From NCBI RefSeq assembly GCF_000019525.1, contig NC_010506.1, positions 4,402,001-4,466,000 on the forward strand: a stretch of 64,000 bases of DNA. Reading direction: 5' to 3'. Source of the DNA: Shewanella woodyi ATCC 51908. GTDB taxonomy: Bacteria; Pseudomonadota; Gammaproteobacteria; Enterobacterales; Shewanellaceae. The notes under the pieces are model-generated. The model did not search any database and was not told the origin of the DNA. It saw nothing but the letters and a program-made list of their open reading frames with translations. Of this stretch, positions 27,967 through 38,217 are shown in pieces. Position numbers and translations under genes: made by a program. Within the stretch, counting starts at the first letter, position 1. Each line of letters begins with the position of its first letter.

Positions 27967-29037
27967 ATGAAGTTCGGAAATATTTGTTTTTCATATCAAC
28001 CCCCTGGGGAAACTCATAAACAGGTCATGGATCGTTTTGTAAGATTAGGTGTTGCATCTGAAGAGCTTGGTTTTGATACCTACTGGACTCTTGAGCACCA
28101 CTTTACTGAGTTTGGTCTAACAGGAAACCTTTTTGTCGCTGCAGCAAACTTACTAGGTAGGACAAAAACCTTAAATATTGGAACCATGGGAGTTGTGCTC
28201 CCAACGGCCCACCCAACACGTCAACTAGAAGATCTCTTATTACTGGATCAGCTTTCTAAAGGTCGTTTTAACTTTGGGGTTGTTCGTGGCTTGTACCATA
28301 AAGACTTTAGAGTGTTTGGTGTCAATATGGAGGAATCAAGGAGCATCACACAAAATTTCCATGAGATGATTATGGAAGGAACACAAACAGGGAGAATCGG
28401 CTCGGATAGTGAACACATTGAGTTTCCAGAGGTCGAGGTTTATCCCACTGCTTATTCTAGTGAAATTGCAACCTGCATGACCGCTGAATCAGCAAGCACA
28501 ACCGAATGGTTAGCCAAAAAGGGTCTGCCAATGGTACTCAGTTGGATCATTCCAACCAATGAGAAAAAAGCCCAGATGGAGCTCTACAATGAGATAGCAC
28601 TCGAACATGGTCATGATATAAGCAAAATTGATCACTGCATGACCTTTATATGCTCAGTCGATCACGATAAACAAAAAGCACGGGAGGTATGTCGTGCCTT
28701 CCTAACTAATTGGTATGACTCATATGTTAATGCCACCAATATATTTAATGACAGTAATCAAACTCGTGGCTACGACTACCACAAAGGCCAATGGCGAGAC
28801 TTTGTTTTAAAAGGTCATACAAACACAAACAGACGTGTTGATTATAGCCATGAAATTAACCCTGTAGGCACACCTGAGGAGTGCATCGAAATTATTCAAC
28901 GCGATATCGATGCCACAGGTATTACCAATATAACGTGTGGCTTTGAGGCAAATGGCAGTGAGGATGAAATTGTCGCCTCTATGGAACGTTTTATGACACT
29001 CGTCGCTCCTTTTTTAAAAGAGCCTAATAACGGTTAA
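27967..29037 (+). CDS. luxA: bacterial luciferase alpha chain
   Basis: A 356-aa TIM-barrel flavin monooxygenase subunit carrying the active site; with FMNH2, O2 and aldehyde it emits blue-green light. His44 and His45 (LEHHFTE), essential in V. harveyi, are present. The reactive Cys106 of V. harveyi is Val here ([12 protein letters not shown]), as in V. fischeri, so activity is expected. It starts [14 protein letters not shown] with AAGGA upstream. The central gene pair luxAB follows luxD by 40 bases. Confidence 0.98.
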   Translation: MKFGNICFSYQPPGETHKQVMDRFVRLGVASEELGFDTYWTLEHHFTEFGLTGNLFVAAANLLGRTKTLNIGTMGVVLPTAHPTRQLEDLLLLDQLSKGRFNFGVVRGLYHKDFRVFGVNMEESRSITQNFHEMIMEGTQTGRIGSDSEHIEFPEVEVYPTAYSSEIATCMTAESASTTEWLAKKGLPMVLSWIIPTNEKKAQMELYNEIALEHGHDISKIDHCMTFICSVDHDKQKAREVCRAFLTNWYDSYVNATNIFNDSNQTRGYDYHKGQWRDFVLKGHTNTNRRVDYSHEINPVGTPEECIEIIQRDIDATGITNITCGFEANGSEDEIVASMERFMTLVAPFLKEPNNG

Positions 29038-29068
29038 TTCGTAGATTTTATTTAGTAAGGAATACACT

Positions 29069-30049
29069 ATGAAATTTGGATTGTTTTTTCTCAATATTCA
29101 AGTTGATGAGTCTAGCGCAGAAGAAACCTTAGATAATATGGTAAAAACTGTAACACTTATTGATTCTGATGAATATTATTTTGATAAAGTCCTCATTAAT
29201 GAACATCACTTCTCTAAAAACGGCATTATTGGTGCACCAATCACTGCAGCCGGCTTCCTACTAGGATTGACCAATAAATTACATATAGGATCACTAAATC
29301 AGATAATTACGACTCATCACCCAGTACGTATAGCAGAGGAAGCTAGCTTACTCGATCAGATGTCTGAAGGGCGCTTCATTCTTGGTTTTAGCGACAGTGA
29401 AAACAAGTTTGAGATGGCTTTCTTTAAACGCCAACTCTCCTCTCAACAGCAGCAATTTGAAGCCTGCTACGACATTATCAATGATGCGCTAACAACAGGC
29501 TTTTGCCATCCACAAAATGACTTTTACGACTTTCCTAAAGTTTCAATCAACCCACACTGCGTTAGTGAGAATGGGCCTGAACAATATGTGCTAGCAAGCA
29601 GTAAAGAGGTTGTAACATGGGCAGCAAAAAGAGCGTTACCTTTAACCTTTAAATGGGAGGACTCTCTTACAGACAAAGAGCGCTACGCCAACCTATATAA
29701 TGAAACAGCCAAGCTTTTCAATGTTGATGTATCAAACGTTAACCACCAGCTCACACTTATCGCTAACTTAAACGACGATGGAGATATCGCTCGTCAAGAG
29801 GTGAAACAGTATCTAAAAAGTTATATTACGGAAAGATACCCTGATATTGATCATGCTGAAAAAATTAATACGATCATAGAGGAAAATGCCATCGGCACTA
29901 ATGATGATTACTATGAGTCGAGTTTATTAGCTATTGACAAGACAGGTGCAAAAACCATTTTGCTCTCATTTGAATCAATGAGAGACCAAAATAAGGTTAA
30001 AAATATCATTGATATGGTTAACCAGAAAATCTTCAAGAACCTTAATTAA
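29069..30049 (+). CDS. luxB: bacterial luciferase beta chain
   Basis: A 326-aa non-catalytic partner of LuxA, homologous to it ([20 protein letters not shown]) but without the active-site loop. It is needed for high-yield light emission. TAAGGA precedes the ATG; it follows luxA by 31 bases. No luxF copy follows. Confidence 0.97.
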   Translation: MKFGLFFLNIQVDESSAEETLDNMVKTVTLIDSDEYYFDKVLINEHHFSKNGIIGAPITAAGFLLGLTNKLHIGSLNQIITTHHPVRIAEEASLLDQMSEGRFILGFSDSENKFEMAFFKRQLSSQQQQFEACYDIINDALTTGFCHPQNDFYDFPKVSINPHCVSENGPEQYVLASSKEVVTWAAKRALPLTFKWEDSLTDKERYANLYNETAKLFNVDVSNVNHQLTLIANLNDDGDIARQEVKQYLKSYITERYPDIDHAEKINTIIEENAIGTNDDYYESSLLAIDKTGAKTILLSFESMRDQNKVKNIIDMVNQKIFKNLN

Positions 30050-30060
30050 CCCAACAAAAA

Positions 30061-30089
30061 TGAAATGGCAGATAAATACTGCCATTTCA
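30061..30089 (+). terminator. luxB-luxE intercistronic hairpin
   Basis: An 11-bp perfect stem TGAAATGGCAG / CTGCCATTTCA with a 7-base loop lies in the 75-base gap between luxB and luxE. It has no T-run, so it is more likely an mRNA-processing or stability element, or a weak attenuator, than a terminator. Confidence 0.6.
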
Positions 30090-30124
30090 CCTTAACTCGA
30101 CTTTAATCCAATGAGTAGATTTAT

Positions 30125-31273
30125 ATGGCTATTCTAAAACCCATTGAAAAATGCGATATCATTGCAAGTTCAGAAATTGACGATCTTATTTTTATGAGTT
30201 CCCCACAAGAGTGGACATTTGAAGAACAAAAAGAGATCCAAGATAGGCTTGTTCGAGAATCATTTGATTACCATTACAATAGAAATGAAGATTATAGACA
30301 GTACTGTATCACTCAACATATTAACGAAAACATTCTTTCCATTGATGATATCCCAGTATATCCAACATCGGTGTTTAAACACTTAAGACTACACACAGCT
30401 AATGAATCCGAAATTGAAAATTGGTACACAAGTAGCGGTACTAGCGGTGTAAAAAGTCATATCGCCCGTGATAGGCTGAGTATCGAAAGGTTACTTGGCT
30501 CAGTCAACTTTGGAATGAAGTATGTTGGTGATTGGTTCGATCATCAAATGGAGTTAGTCAATCTTGGACCAGATCGCTTCAACACAAATAATGTTTGGTT
30601 TAAATATGTTATGAGTTTGGTTGAGTTGCTTTATCCAACTGAATTTACAGTAGATGACGACCAAATTGACTTTAAAAAAACCGTAGATAGTCTATTTCGC
30701 ATTCACAGCACAACCAAAGATATTTGCTTAATTGGCCCCCCTTATTTCATCTTTCTTTTATGCCAATATATGAAAGAAAATCGTATTGAGCTAAATGCAG
30801 GAACTCGGCTACATATCATCACTGGCGGGGGATGGAAATCCAATCAAAGTGAATCGTTAAACCGTCATGATTTCAATCAAATGCTAATGGGGACTTTTCA
30901 TCTAGCAAATGAAAATCAAATACGTGACACTTTTAACCAAGTTGAATTAAACACCTGTTTTTTTGAAGATAAATTTCAAAGAAAACATGTTCCCCCTTGG
31001 GTTTATGCCCGTGCTCTCGACCCTGTAACATTAAAGCCTGTTCCAGAGGGAGAGCAAGGGTTACTCAGCTATATGGATGCATCCTCTACTGGCTATCCAG
31101 CTTTCATTATCACTGACGATATCGGAACTGTTCAACACATAAAGGCACCTGATCCATATCCAGGAACAACAATTGAAATAATACGAAGATTAAGCACTCG
31201 AGCACAAAAAGGGTGTGCACTCTCTATGTCCAATTCAATAAAAGGCAAAGCGACATTAAGGATGGATGTATGA
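30125..31273 (+). CDS. luxE: acyl-protein synthetase
   Basis: A 382-aa ATP-dependent enzyme that activates fatty acid as acyl-AMP, then as a thioester on a Cys close to the C-terminus, and hands it to LuxC. The motif KGCALS is at Cys364, the known acylated position, and [10 protein letters not shown] is the adenylation-like phosphate loop. No good ribosome site is seen ahead of the ATG. It overlaps luxG by 4 bases (ATGA). Confidence 0.95.
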   Translation: MAILKPIEKCDIIASSEIDDLIFMSSPQEWTFEEQKEIQDRLVRESFDYHYNRNEDYRQYCITQHINENILSIDDIPVYPTSVFKHLRLHTANESEIENWYTSSGTSGVKSHIARDRLSIERLLGSVNFGMKYVGDWFDHQMELVNLGPDRFNTNNVWFKYVMSLVELLYPTEFTVDDDQIDFKKTVDSLFRIHSTTKDICLIGPPYFIFLLCQYMKENRIELNAGTRLHIITGGGWKSNQSESLNRHDFNQMLMGTFHLANENQIRDTFNQVELNTCFFEDKFQRKHVPPWVYARALDPVTLKPVPEGEQGLLSYMDASSTGYPAFIITDDIGTVQHIKAPDPYPGTTIEIIRRLSTRAQKGCALSMSNSIKGKATLRMDV

Positions 31274-31980
31274 TCATTGATTGTAAGATATCAAAAATTG
31301 AATCGGCCAAAAACAATATATACAAGGTATATATTTCACCTGAACAGAATATTGATTTCAAAGCAGGTCAATACATTTTTATTAAATTAAATGATAAAAA
31401 GACACCATTTTCTATTGCAAACTGTCCTACAGAAAACAAAATTATTGAGCTACATATTGGAAGTTCAAATCAAGATAGCTCATCGACATCGATAGAATAC
31501 TTTGTAGATGCATTAGTTAACAACAGTAAGTTTGAGATCGATGCACCACATGGTGAGGCATGGCTTCGAACTAACAATTATAAACCTATATTATTAATTG
31601 CCGGTGGCACTGGTTTATCCTATATCAACAGTATTCTTAAAAACTGCCTTAATCGAGGCTTTATCCAGCCTATCTATCTCTACTGGGGGGTCAAAAATAT
31701 TGATTTCCTCTATGCTGATGAAGAGCTCACACAGTTATCAAACAAACACTGCAACTTACACTATATACCTGTCATTATCGAAGATGAGCAAGCGGTATGG
31801 CTTGGCAAGAAAGGAACCGTGATTGATGCTGTTATGGAGGATTTCACAGATTTAACTCCGTTTGATATTTATGTTTGTGGACCATATCAGATGGCTAAGG
31901 CTGCAAAAGAGCGGTTAGTTTCAGAAAAAAAAGCAAACTTTGAGCAGATGTATGCCGATGCCTTTGCTTATATAAAGTAA
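31270..31980 (+). CDS. luxG: NAD(P)H-flavin reductase
   Basis: A 236-aa Fre-type flavin reductase that supplies FMNH2 to luciferase. Motifs: TPFSIANCP (flavin), [10 protein letters not shown] (nucleotide) and CGPYQMA. The start [11 protein letters not shown] lies in an ATGA overlap with luxE and is preceded by AAGGATGG; the longer frame upstream is inside luxE. Last gene of the operon. Confidence 0.95.
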   Translation: MIIDCKISKIESAKNNIYKVYISPEQNIDFKAGQYIFIKLNDKKTPFSIANCPTENKIIELHIGSSNQDSSSTSIEYFVDALVNNSKFEIDAPHGEAWLRTNNYKPILLIAGGTGLSYINSILKNCLNRGFIQPIYLYWGVKNIDFLYADEELTQLSNKHCNLHYIPVIIEDEQAVWLGKKGTVIDAVMEDFTDLTPFDIYVCGPYQMAKAAKERLVSEKKANFEQMYADAFAYIK

Positions 31981-32067
31981 AAGCTCAAGATATACAGCAG
32001 GAAGCTAAGTATTGAGCTAAGAGTGCGAACCAACCACAAGTATCTATATTCTCTTTAAAGTGAACAA

Positions 32068-32095
32068 ACACTATTGGTAACTCCAATAGTGTTTT
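32068..32095 (+). terminator. lux operon terminator
   Basis: A perfect 10-bp stem ACACTATTGG / CCAATAGTGT with a 5-base loop is followed by TTTT, 88 bases after the luxG stop. Confidence 0.9.
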
Positions 32096-32099
32096 ACCT

Positions 32100-32240
32100 A
32101 GAATTGCACTGACTATGCCGCCAGTATTAGACATGGCCCCAGTTTCAAGACCATATCTTTAAGGCCATAGTTTTAAAGCCATAGTACTCATTAAGCATAT
32201 ATCTATAGTTAATATCAAAACTAAAACTATCACCAACGAG
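32100..32240 (-). pseudogene. omp' fragment: broken copy of the omp1 gene
   Basis: About 140 bases correspond to 24217-24330 (blocks AATTGCACTGACTATGCC, CAAGACCA, CTCATTAAGCAT and AACTAAAACT recur in order) with about 30 extra bases in the middle. It resembles omp1 more than the nearby omp2. It forms the right boundary of the lux segment. Confidence 0.8.
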
Positions 32241-33297
32241 CAAAGTGATCTTCGGTGAGTCCCAACACATTATTTAGAATATGTTTAACGCCTGAGTTAT
32301 CGATAATATAACCTGAGTAGTACCCGATGTACTGCCTAAAATTACTCTTCAACAGGAGTAAATTGAGCTTCTCTTGCCTGCAATTTAGCGAGCTAAAGGT
32401 AAGCTCCACCTGACCATTACCCGAATAAATTCGCCACGACTCACCCTGTGTCCCCCCTTGGGCTTCGCCTCTTAAGCGGCCAAAGTCAAAATGCACAGGA
32501 CCTAGTAGGTGCCTCTCCCCATTGACCCAAAATACATTTTCATTACAGCCAGTTTCATTGACCCCCGCCGCCAGATTCAAGCCGATAATCCCCTCATCAC
32601 TATGGGCATTGATACATGCCCAGCGCCAACTGGTTTCTCGGCGCATATAACCAGCGGAGAAGTCATAACTTGCTAACGCTCGGTTCAAAGGTTGGGGCTC
32701 GTCATTGACGGTAAGCTGACCCTTGAGTGTTAATCCATTATGTTTCTGGGTGTAGGTCCAACCGCTATATCCGGTTGGATTGCACATGACCATGGGTAAA
32801 CTCAATACTGGCGGTGACAGAGTTAACTCAGCATGAATGGTGGAAGTATTGATAGATAGAGACCAGATCCCCTCATGCAAGTTAAATACGACTGCGCCCT
32901 TACCTCCTGATATTTTGGCCGTTCCCTCCATAGGCGAGGGCGTTAAACTGTAACCTAAGCCCAAAGGTTTTAACCAACTGGTCTCCACCAATCTGTTCTT
33001 CTTGATATCAAAGAGGTAACAAAATGCACTGCCCACATAGCGAATATCGGCAATGGCAACGCCAATGATAAAGTGAGGTGTGACTATGCTGACAAATTGG
33101 AACTGTTTGTAATGAAAATAACGAGCTAAGTTAGAGGCTTGTCTATCCATCTCATTAAAGTACTTAAATTTATCTAGTGCTAAGGATGATACTGGACCAT
33201 CAAAATGACCGAAAATGGGTTTACCTCGACTATTAATAATTTCCTCCGGCGCAATTACTGTTTTAATCATTGCTGCCTGAGCCTGAGAAATCCCCAT
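32230..33297 (-). CDS. DUF2804 domain protein
   Basis: A 355-aa protein with the DUF2804 pattern: HFDGPVSSLALDKFKYFNE near the start, FNLHEGIWSLSINTSTIHAE in the middle and the beta-rich C-terminal half. Function unknown; relatives are common in marine gammaproteobacteria. The start is uncertain: the ATG of MGISQAQ has no ribosome site, and the ATG nine codons later has an AGG-like site. Its end overlaps the omp' relic by about 10 bases. Confidence 0.8.
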   Translation of the reverse strand: MGISQAQAAMIKTVIAPEEIINSRGKPIFGHFDGPVSSLALDKFKYFNEMDRQASNLARYFHYKQFQFVSIVTPHFIIGVAIADIRYVGSAFCYLFDIKKNRLVETSWLKPLGLGYSLTPSPMEGTAKISGGKGAVVFNLHEGIWSLSINTSTIHAELTLSPPVLSLPMVMCNPTGYSGWTYTQKHNGLTLKGQLTVNDEPQPLNRALASYDFSAGYMRRETSWRWACINAHSDEGIIGLNLAAGVNETGCNENVFWVNGERHLLGPVHFDFGRLRGEAQGGTQGESWRIYSGNGQVELTFSSLNCRQEKLNLLLLKSNFRQYIGYYSGYIIDNSGVKHILNNVLGLTEDHFARW

Positions 33298-33401
33298 TGA
33301 ATACTTCCAGTTAGAACTTGAACTTTACTCTAACTTGATTGGCTTTGAGGTTAAAGTCAATAACTCCTATAAGCTTATTGTTCAGTCCAAAAAACGATAA
33401 T

Positions 33402-33974
33402 CTAGAACGGATAATTAATCCCGAAGTTATAACTTCTCAACGTCAAGTTACTCATCGGCACATGTTGATACTCAGCATTTAAAGCGAGTCCGTTTCGAAA
33501 CCTAAACTCCCAACCTATTGCACCATAAAATCCATTATCCGTTTCACTAACACTCACAGTTTCCTTATCTTGACGAACATTATAATCAACCCATTGGTAA
33601 GCTGTACCAGCTTTAGCATAAAGGCTATTACTGATACCCAGTGGCAATCTGGCATATGCCGTGGTTCGTAAACCACGATAACTTAGCCCTTTCACGTCAT
33701 TCCAGATATCCGACAAGATGCTAAAAGCACCACCAGAACCTGACATTCCACCAACTTCAATTCCAAAATTATCATTGACCATATGGCGGTAATACAGATC
33801 GAAAGTGACACTGTCACTGAAACTTGCTTGACCATACTTTTCGGTTTCAAACTCATGAAAACCATAGCCTAAAGTTCCGCCAATATAGTGACTAGAGTCC
33901 CCTGCATTTGCTGCTTGACTAAAAGTAAGAAATGAAGCTAAAAGTGGCAATGAAATAGAAAGTGATTTAATCAT
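33402..33974 (-). CDS. outer-membrane beta-barrel protein (omp2), paralog of omp1
   Basis: A 190-aa paralog of omp1: signal peptide MIKSLSISLPLLASFLTFSQ with AANA, the same GDSSHYIGGTLGYG start of the barrel and the same end (SYNFGINYPF). No clear ribosome site precedes the ATG. The pair diverged after duplication; the lux operon lies between them. Confidence 0.8.
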   Translation of the reverse strand: MIKSLSISLPLLASFLTFSQAANAGDSSHYIGGTLGYGFHEFETEKYGQASFSDSVTFDLYYRHMVNDNFGIEVGGMSGSGGAFSILSDIWNDVKGLSYRGLRTTAYARLPLGISNSLYAKAGTAYQWVDYNVRQDKETVSVSETDNGFYGAIGWEFRFRNGLALNAEYQHVPMSNLTLRSYNFGINYPF

Positions 33975-34134
33975 TTATACATTAATGTTGAGAACTGATG
34001 TCAATGACATTAACAGAAGCGAACTGTACCCAATCTTAACCAAACTCCAAATCCTTTAGCTCTGGAAAGCAGTACTAATTCTGGTATGCTGATGCCACTC
34101 AGTTTTGTTCATTTAATTTAAGATAAACACCACT

Positions 34135-34701
34135 ATGAAATCTCTTTTTCTATCATTAATTGCGCTAGTTGTTCTATCGGGCTGTGCTTCTCAAATGCCA
34201 AGCCACATTGCACTCAACCCTCAAATACCCGATATCCAAACTCAATCTCACTCCTTGCAGCCTCTGGCACTGGAAACCATAGATACCCGTCCAGCCAACT
34301 TTATCGTTCGATTCAATAATGGCGATGAGGCAGCTAAGCTAGTGAGCCCGTCTGAAGCGCCAAGAAGGCAGATGGATGAGGTGTTTCGTGAGGGATTAAT
34401 CAAAGCTGGATATCAGGTTACTCCCAGCTCAATGAAACAGGTACAGTTTCAATTAGAGCAGCTATTAACCGACGTTAACGACACCACTTTTGGCTATGAA
34501 GCTAACAGCAATATTGTGATCAATGTGATTGCAAAAAATGATCGCGATACACTCACCAAACGCTATACCGCCCGTAACACAGTAACAGGGCCATTTAGTG
34601 CAGACTTTGCCACCCTTGAGCTTGCCATTAATAAACTGCTTGATGAGCTAAGCAGTAAAATTTTAACCGATCCTGAACTCAATACTTTTATTCAGCAGTG
34701 A
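34135..34701 (+). CDS. yajG: YajG family lipoprotein
   Basis: A 188-aa lipoprotein (MKSLFLSLIALVVLSGC, Cys17) of the YajG family. Role unknown in detail; in enterobacteria yajG lies beside ampG and bolA, and here ampG lies about 1.2 kb downstream. The mature part has the YajG pattern DTRPANFIVRFNNGDEAAKL. Confidence 0.88.
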   Translation: MKSLFLSLIALVVLSGCASQMPSHIALNPQIPDIQTQSHSLQPLALETIDTRPANFIVRFNNGDEAAKLVSPSEAPRRQMDEVFREGLIKAGYQVTPSSMKQVQFQLEQLLTDVNDTTFGYEANSNIVINVIAKNDRDTLTKRYTARNTVTGPFSADFATLELAINKLLDELSSKILTDPELNTFIQQ

Positions 34702-34734
34702 TTGCCAACAAATTAATAATAACAAGGAAGCCCT

Positions 34735-35319
34735 ATGATCCGCTTATTCAACGCCTTCATTTTACTCTGTTTAAGCCAAAGTGCCTTAGCTGTCGATATT
34801 CAGCCCAACACCCTCTATCCCAAAGTGCAACTTGACACGAGTATGGGTAAAATAGTGGTAGAGCTCGATAGAACCCGAGCGCCAATCACAGTCGATAACT
34901 TTCTCACCTATGTGGTAAAAGGTCACTACGATAAGACACTGTTTCACAGGGTCATTGCCGAATTTGTTGTGCAAGGCGGCGGATTAGATCTTAAGCAGGA
35001 GGAGCGTCCAGTTGACGCTCCTATTATCAATGAGTCTGGCAACGGCTTATCTAATAGCTTTGGCACAATTGCGATGGCGCGAGATCAAAATCCCCATTCC
35101 GCAACCAGTCAGTTTTACTTCAACGTTGCTGAAAACCAGAGGCTAGACCCATCATCGAGACGCTGGGGATACGCGGTATTTGGTGAGGTGATCGAAGGTG
35201 AGGAGGTACTCACTGCCATGTCGAATGTTGAGACAGGACACAATGCAAAACTTAAATGGCCTGACTTTCCGATAAAAGAGATCATATTAGAAAAGGCAAC
35301 GCTACTACCCAGAGACTAA
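34735..35319 (+). CDS. ppiA: periplasmic peptidyl-prolyl cis-trans isomerase A
   Basis: A 194-aa cyclophilin with a signal peptide (MIRLFNAFILLCLSQSALA). The active-site stretch FHRVIAEFVVQGGG holds the catalytic Arg and Gln, and SATSQFYFNVAEN is the second motif. It catalyses proline isomerisation during periplasmic folding. AAGGA precedes the ATG, 33 bases after yajG; the two probably form an operon. Confidence 0.95.
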   Translation: MIRLFNAFILLCLSQSALAVDIQPNTLYPKVQLDTSMGKIVVELDRTRAPITVDNFLTYVVKGHYDKTLFHRVIAEFVVQGGGLDLKQEERPVDAPIINESGNGLSNSFGTIAMARDQNPHSATSQFYFNVAENQRLDPSSRRWGYAVFGEVIEGEEVLTAMSNVETGHNAKLKWPDFPIKEIILEKATLLPRD

Positions 35320-35426
35320 TGTTTATCTGTTTCGTTCAATAATAATCATTATTTTTCACAAATAATGGGCAAGCCGTTCCCATTTAGTTCTATACTGAAT
35401 TGGCACGAATAATAAGGAGGCGAACG

Positions 35427-35759
35427 ATGACACCTAACGAGTTCATCGACAATAAAGCGCCCCAGCTGGCCCAATATGGAAAAGCGTTTCTGAGTAATCA
35501 ACTCGATTTTAATGAGGTACAGCTATATCTATGGGACACCCTAGAGGAGTGGCAACAGTTCAATCATCAGGGTGATGCGCAAACGGACATGGAGCGAGTT
35601 TTTTGGCACCTATTGCATGCTTTTGACAAATGGCCCGACTGGATGATCCGCGGCAATCAATATCTACGTAAACAGATAGATGAATGTTGTGATTTTCTCA
35701 GTATCGGCGGTCAAATACCCAAAGGATGCATAGGTATCAGACCTAGCTTAATACCATAG
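35427..35759 (+). CDS. hypothetical protein (110 aa)
   Basis: A soluble protein rich in Trp and acidic residues (YLWDTLEEWQQF, VFWHLLHAFDKWPDW), of unknown family and probably conserved in Shewanella and Vibrio. The ATG of MTPNEFID has a strong AAGGAGG 6 bases upstream, so the nine-codon extension upstream is not used. A good terminator follows. Confidence 0.65.
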   Translation: MTPNEFIDNKAPQLAQYGKAFLSNQLDFNEVQLYLWDTLEEWQQFNHQGDAQTDMERVFWHLLHAFDKWPDWMIRGNQYLRKQIDECCDFLSIGGQIPKGCIGIRPSLIP

Positions 35760-35764
35760 TAAGC

Positions 35765-35792
35765 AAAATCCGGATACCTATCCGGATTTTTT
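35765..35792 (+). terminator. terminator after the 110-aa gene
   Basis: A 12-bp perfect stem AAAATCCGGATA / TATCCGGATTTT with a 2-base loop is followed by TT. Confidence 0.85.
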
Positions 35793-35883
35793 ATGCCTAA
35801 ATCATAGCCCTATCCCACTTTTACCTTGAACCAAACAACCCTCCCCCTTAAGCTAACCCCAATGACAACTCAGAATTTTTTTT

Positions 35884-37302
35884 ATGCCTCCAGTCGCTAG
35901 CTCACCGCTTTCCCAAATAAAAGAAGCGCTCTCCATCTATAGCCATAAAAGGGTACTGGTTTTACTCCTACTAGGTTTCTCAGCCGGCTTACCTTTAATG
36001 CTAGTATTCTCAACCCTCTCTTTTTGGTTACGAGAAGCTGGTATTGATAGAACCGCAATTGGTTACTTTAGCTGGATTGCACTCGCCTACGGTTTCAAGT
36101 GGGCCTGGTCCCCCTTAGTCGACAGACTCTCGCTGCCTATCTTCACCCGGCTATTAGGTCGCCGACGAGGTTGGATGCTGTTTGCACAGATACTGTTAGT
36201 CACTGCAATCTTAGGCATGTCATTTAGCGACCCCGTTAAGGACTTGGAGCGCCTCGCTCTCTTCGCCTTAATGGTGGCTTTCGCCTCAGCAACTCAAGAT
36301 ATTGTGATTGATGCCTTTCGTATCGAATCTGCACCAGAGAAGATGCAAGCCGCACTTGCTGCGGCCTATCAAGTTGGCTATCGCAGCGCCATGATTGTCG
36401 CGACAGCAGGTGCGCTCACCATTGCCGCTTGGGTAGAGCCAAGCAGTGATGCCTATAGTCTGTTGTCATGGCAAACCGCTTACTTAATCATGGCAGGACT
36501 CATGTCTGTGGGGATTCTCACCACGCTAATGAGTAAAGAGCCACAAGTTGAAACTAAGCTTGCCGATGAGAAAGAGTTGGCGATTAAGAGTGAGTTTAAT
36601 CAGCGCTATCCTAAAGCCATTGCAGGAACCCTATCTTGGTTTTACACCGCAAGCGTGCTGCCCTTTATAGATTTTTTTAAACGTTATGGACATAACGCCA
36701 TTCTCATTTTGCTGCTTATCTCCTGTTACCGGATCTCAGACATAGTGATGGGGATTATGGCCAATGTTTTCTATGTAGATATGGGATTTGCTAAAGATGA
36801 GATAGCTGCGATAAGTAAAGTCTACGGTCTCATTATGACCTTAGTCGGAGCGGGATTTGGTGGGGTACTACTCGCCCGTTATGGCACCATGAAGGTTCTA
36901 TTTCTAGGTGCGCTGCTTGTGGCCGTGACGAATTTACTCTTCGCTTATCAGGCCATGATTGGCTATAACGTGCCGTTTTTAACCTTAGCCATCTCAGTCG
37001 ATAACTTCAGTGCAGGTATCGCAACCGCCGCCTTTATTGCATATCTATCAAGCCTAACCAGTACCGGATACAGTGCGACTCAATATGCTCTGCTCTCCTC
37101 AATTATGTTGCTTTTCCCTAAGTTTATCGCAGGCTTCTCCGGTGCCTATGTCGATACTTTTGGCTATATCAACTTCTTTATCGCCGCCAGCATCATAGGT
37201 CTTCCAGTACTTTGGTTAGTGCATATCGTCGATAAGCGAACGAAACATGACAGTGGCATGGTTGAGCAAACAGATAAACAAGTTTACGAGCAGGAGCGAT
37301 AA
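35884..37302 (+). CDS. ampG: AmpG-type muropeptide permease
   Basis: A 472-aa MFS transporter with twelve helices and the AmpG pattern LLGFSAGLPLMLVFSTLSFWLRE at the start. It imports anhydro-muropeptides for peptidoglycan recycling. No Shine-Dalgarno is visible (an eight-T run precedes the ATG). The context with yajG is conserved. Confidence 0.9.
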   Translation: MPPVASSPLSQIKEALSIYSHKRVLVLLLLGFSAGLPLMLVFSTLSFWLREAGIDRTAIGYFSWIALAYGFKWAWSPLVDRLSLPIFTRLLGRRRGWMLFAQILLVTAILGMSFSDPVKDLERLALFALMVAFASATQDIVIDAFRIESAPEKMQAALAAAYQVGYRSAMIVATAGALTIAAWVEPSSDAYSLLSWQTAYLIMAGLMSVGILTTLMSKEPQVETKLADEKELAIKSEFNQRYPKAIAGTLSWFYTASVLPFIDFFKRYGHNAILILLLISCYRISDIVMGIMANVFYVDMGFAKDEIAAISKVYGLIMTLVGAGFGGVLLARYGTMKVLFLGALLVAVTNLLFAYQAMIGYNVPFLTLAISVDNFSAGIATAAFIAYLSSLTSTGYSATQYALLSSIMLLFPKFIAGFSGAYVDTFGYINFFIAASIIGLPVLWLVHIVDKRTKHDSGMVEQTDKQVYEQER

Positions 37303-37337
37303 CCGTAACAAGTGACTACTTTAAATATAAAACCAAA

Positions 37338-37484
37338 ATGAAACAGCTAGAAGCCAAGCTACAGGACTCTGAAAAAGTAAAAGTCATTGATGAGTTAGAC
37401 AGTGTGAAACACCGCTTGGTCGTGCTCGAAAAGCTAATAACAGATAAGGGCTACGAAGTGAATGAAGAGATCCGAAAGCTTTAA
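37338..37484 (+). CDS. small coiled-coil protein (48 aa)
   Basis: A short frame starting MKQLEAKLQDSEKVKVIDEL and ending NEEIRKL, with a leucine-heptad region (DELDSVKHRLVVLEKLI). It ends just before a strong terminator. It resembles the soluble end of PspB-like proteins, but the membrane part is absent, and the frame upstream of the ATG is open without a start. It may be a truncated relic. Confidence 0.35.
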   Translation: MKQLEAKLQDSEKVKVIDELDSVKHRLVVLEKLITDKGYEVNEEIRKL

Positions 37485-37523
37485 TACCAATCAGTATAAT
37501 TTACTGTTTTAACTTAAATAACA

Positions 37524-37558
37524 AAAAACGCTTAAGATGCTCTCCCTTAAGCGTTTTT
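37524..37558. terminator. bidirectional terminator between small ORF and yajQ
   Basis: A perfect 13-bp stem AAAAACGCTTAAG / CTTAAGCGTTTTT (37524-37536 with 37546-37558), with A and T runs built into the stem. It serves ampG-side transcription and yajQ. Confidence 0.85.
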
Positions 37559-37583
37559 ATCTTAATTTTTTCTGCGAAAAAAA

Positions 37584-38069
37584 TTAATCTCGGAAGTTAT
37601 TAAACTGGAATGGCTGATCTAAGCCTGACTCTCGAGCCAGTGTCATAACAGCTTGTAGATCATCACGCTTCTTACCTGTGACACGAACAGAGTCGCCCTG
37701 AATTGAAGATTGTACTTTCAACTTGCTGTCTTTAATTATCTTCACCAGCTTCTTAGCTGTCAGAACCTCAATCCCCTCTTTAAAGCGAACCTTTAATGAG
37801 AACGTCTTGCCACTGTGTACCGATTTATCATCCACATCCATCGAAGCGGGATCGACATTACGCTTACTCAGCTGCATACGTAAAATATCAACCAGCTGCT
37901 GACACTGAAAATCATCTTCAGCAGAGAGTGTTACCACATGGTCTTTGTATTCAATGCTTGCATCTTTACCACGAAAATCGAAACGACTCTTAAGTTCACG
38001 AACCGAGTTGTCTACCGCATTTCTTAATTCAACTTCATCGACTTCTGAAACTATATCCATTGAAGGCAT
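37584..38069 (-). CDS. yajQ: YajQ family nucleotide-binding protein
   Basis: A 161-aa protein of two alternating ferredoxin-like repeats, with the family start [20 protein letters not shown] and the repeat [15 protein letters not shown]. YajQ-type proteins bind nucleotides, including cyclic di-GMP in some species, and influence virulence or ribosome function. Divergent from the small ORF at 38073. Confidence 0.93.
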   Translation of the reverse strand: MPSMDIVSEVDEVELRNAVDNSVRELKSRFDFRGKDASIEYKDHVVTLSAEDDFQCQQLVDILRMQLSKRNVDPASMDVDDKSVHSGKTFSLKVRFKEGIEVLTAKKLVKIIKDSKLKVQSSIQGDSVRVTGKKRDDLQAVMTLARESGLDQPFQFNNFRD

Positions 38070-38072
38070 TTC

Positions 38073-38213
38073 ATGGGCCCTATTACTAGATTGATCGTGG
38101 CGCTAGTTTACCTCAGTTACCTAGCAAGTGGAATCGGACTAACCGCTATGGAAAAGTGGGTGACAAGGGGGCTGCATTTTCCTATTATGACCCAAATAAC
38201 AAAAAGCTTCTGA
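38073..38213 (+). CDS. small membrane peptide (46 aa)
   Basis: An open frame [20 protein letters not shown] with one hydrophobic helix, ending ITKSF. It stops 4 bases before the GTG of the VanZ-like gene, a spacing that suggests coupling. No clear ribosome site and no recognised family, so it is a tentative call. Confidence 0.35.
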   Translation: MGPITRLIVALVYLSYLASGIGLTAMEKWVTRGLHFPIMTQITKSF

Positions 38214-38217
38214 CCCA

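Noticed and set aside
27967..29037. Val at the position of the reactive Cys106 of luciferase, first taken as a loss of function.
   Set aside because: V. fischeri luciferase also has Val there and is active, so it is a known natural variant.
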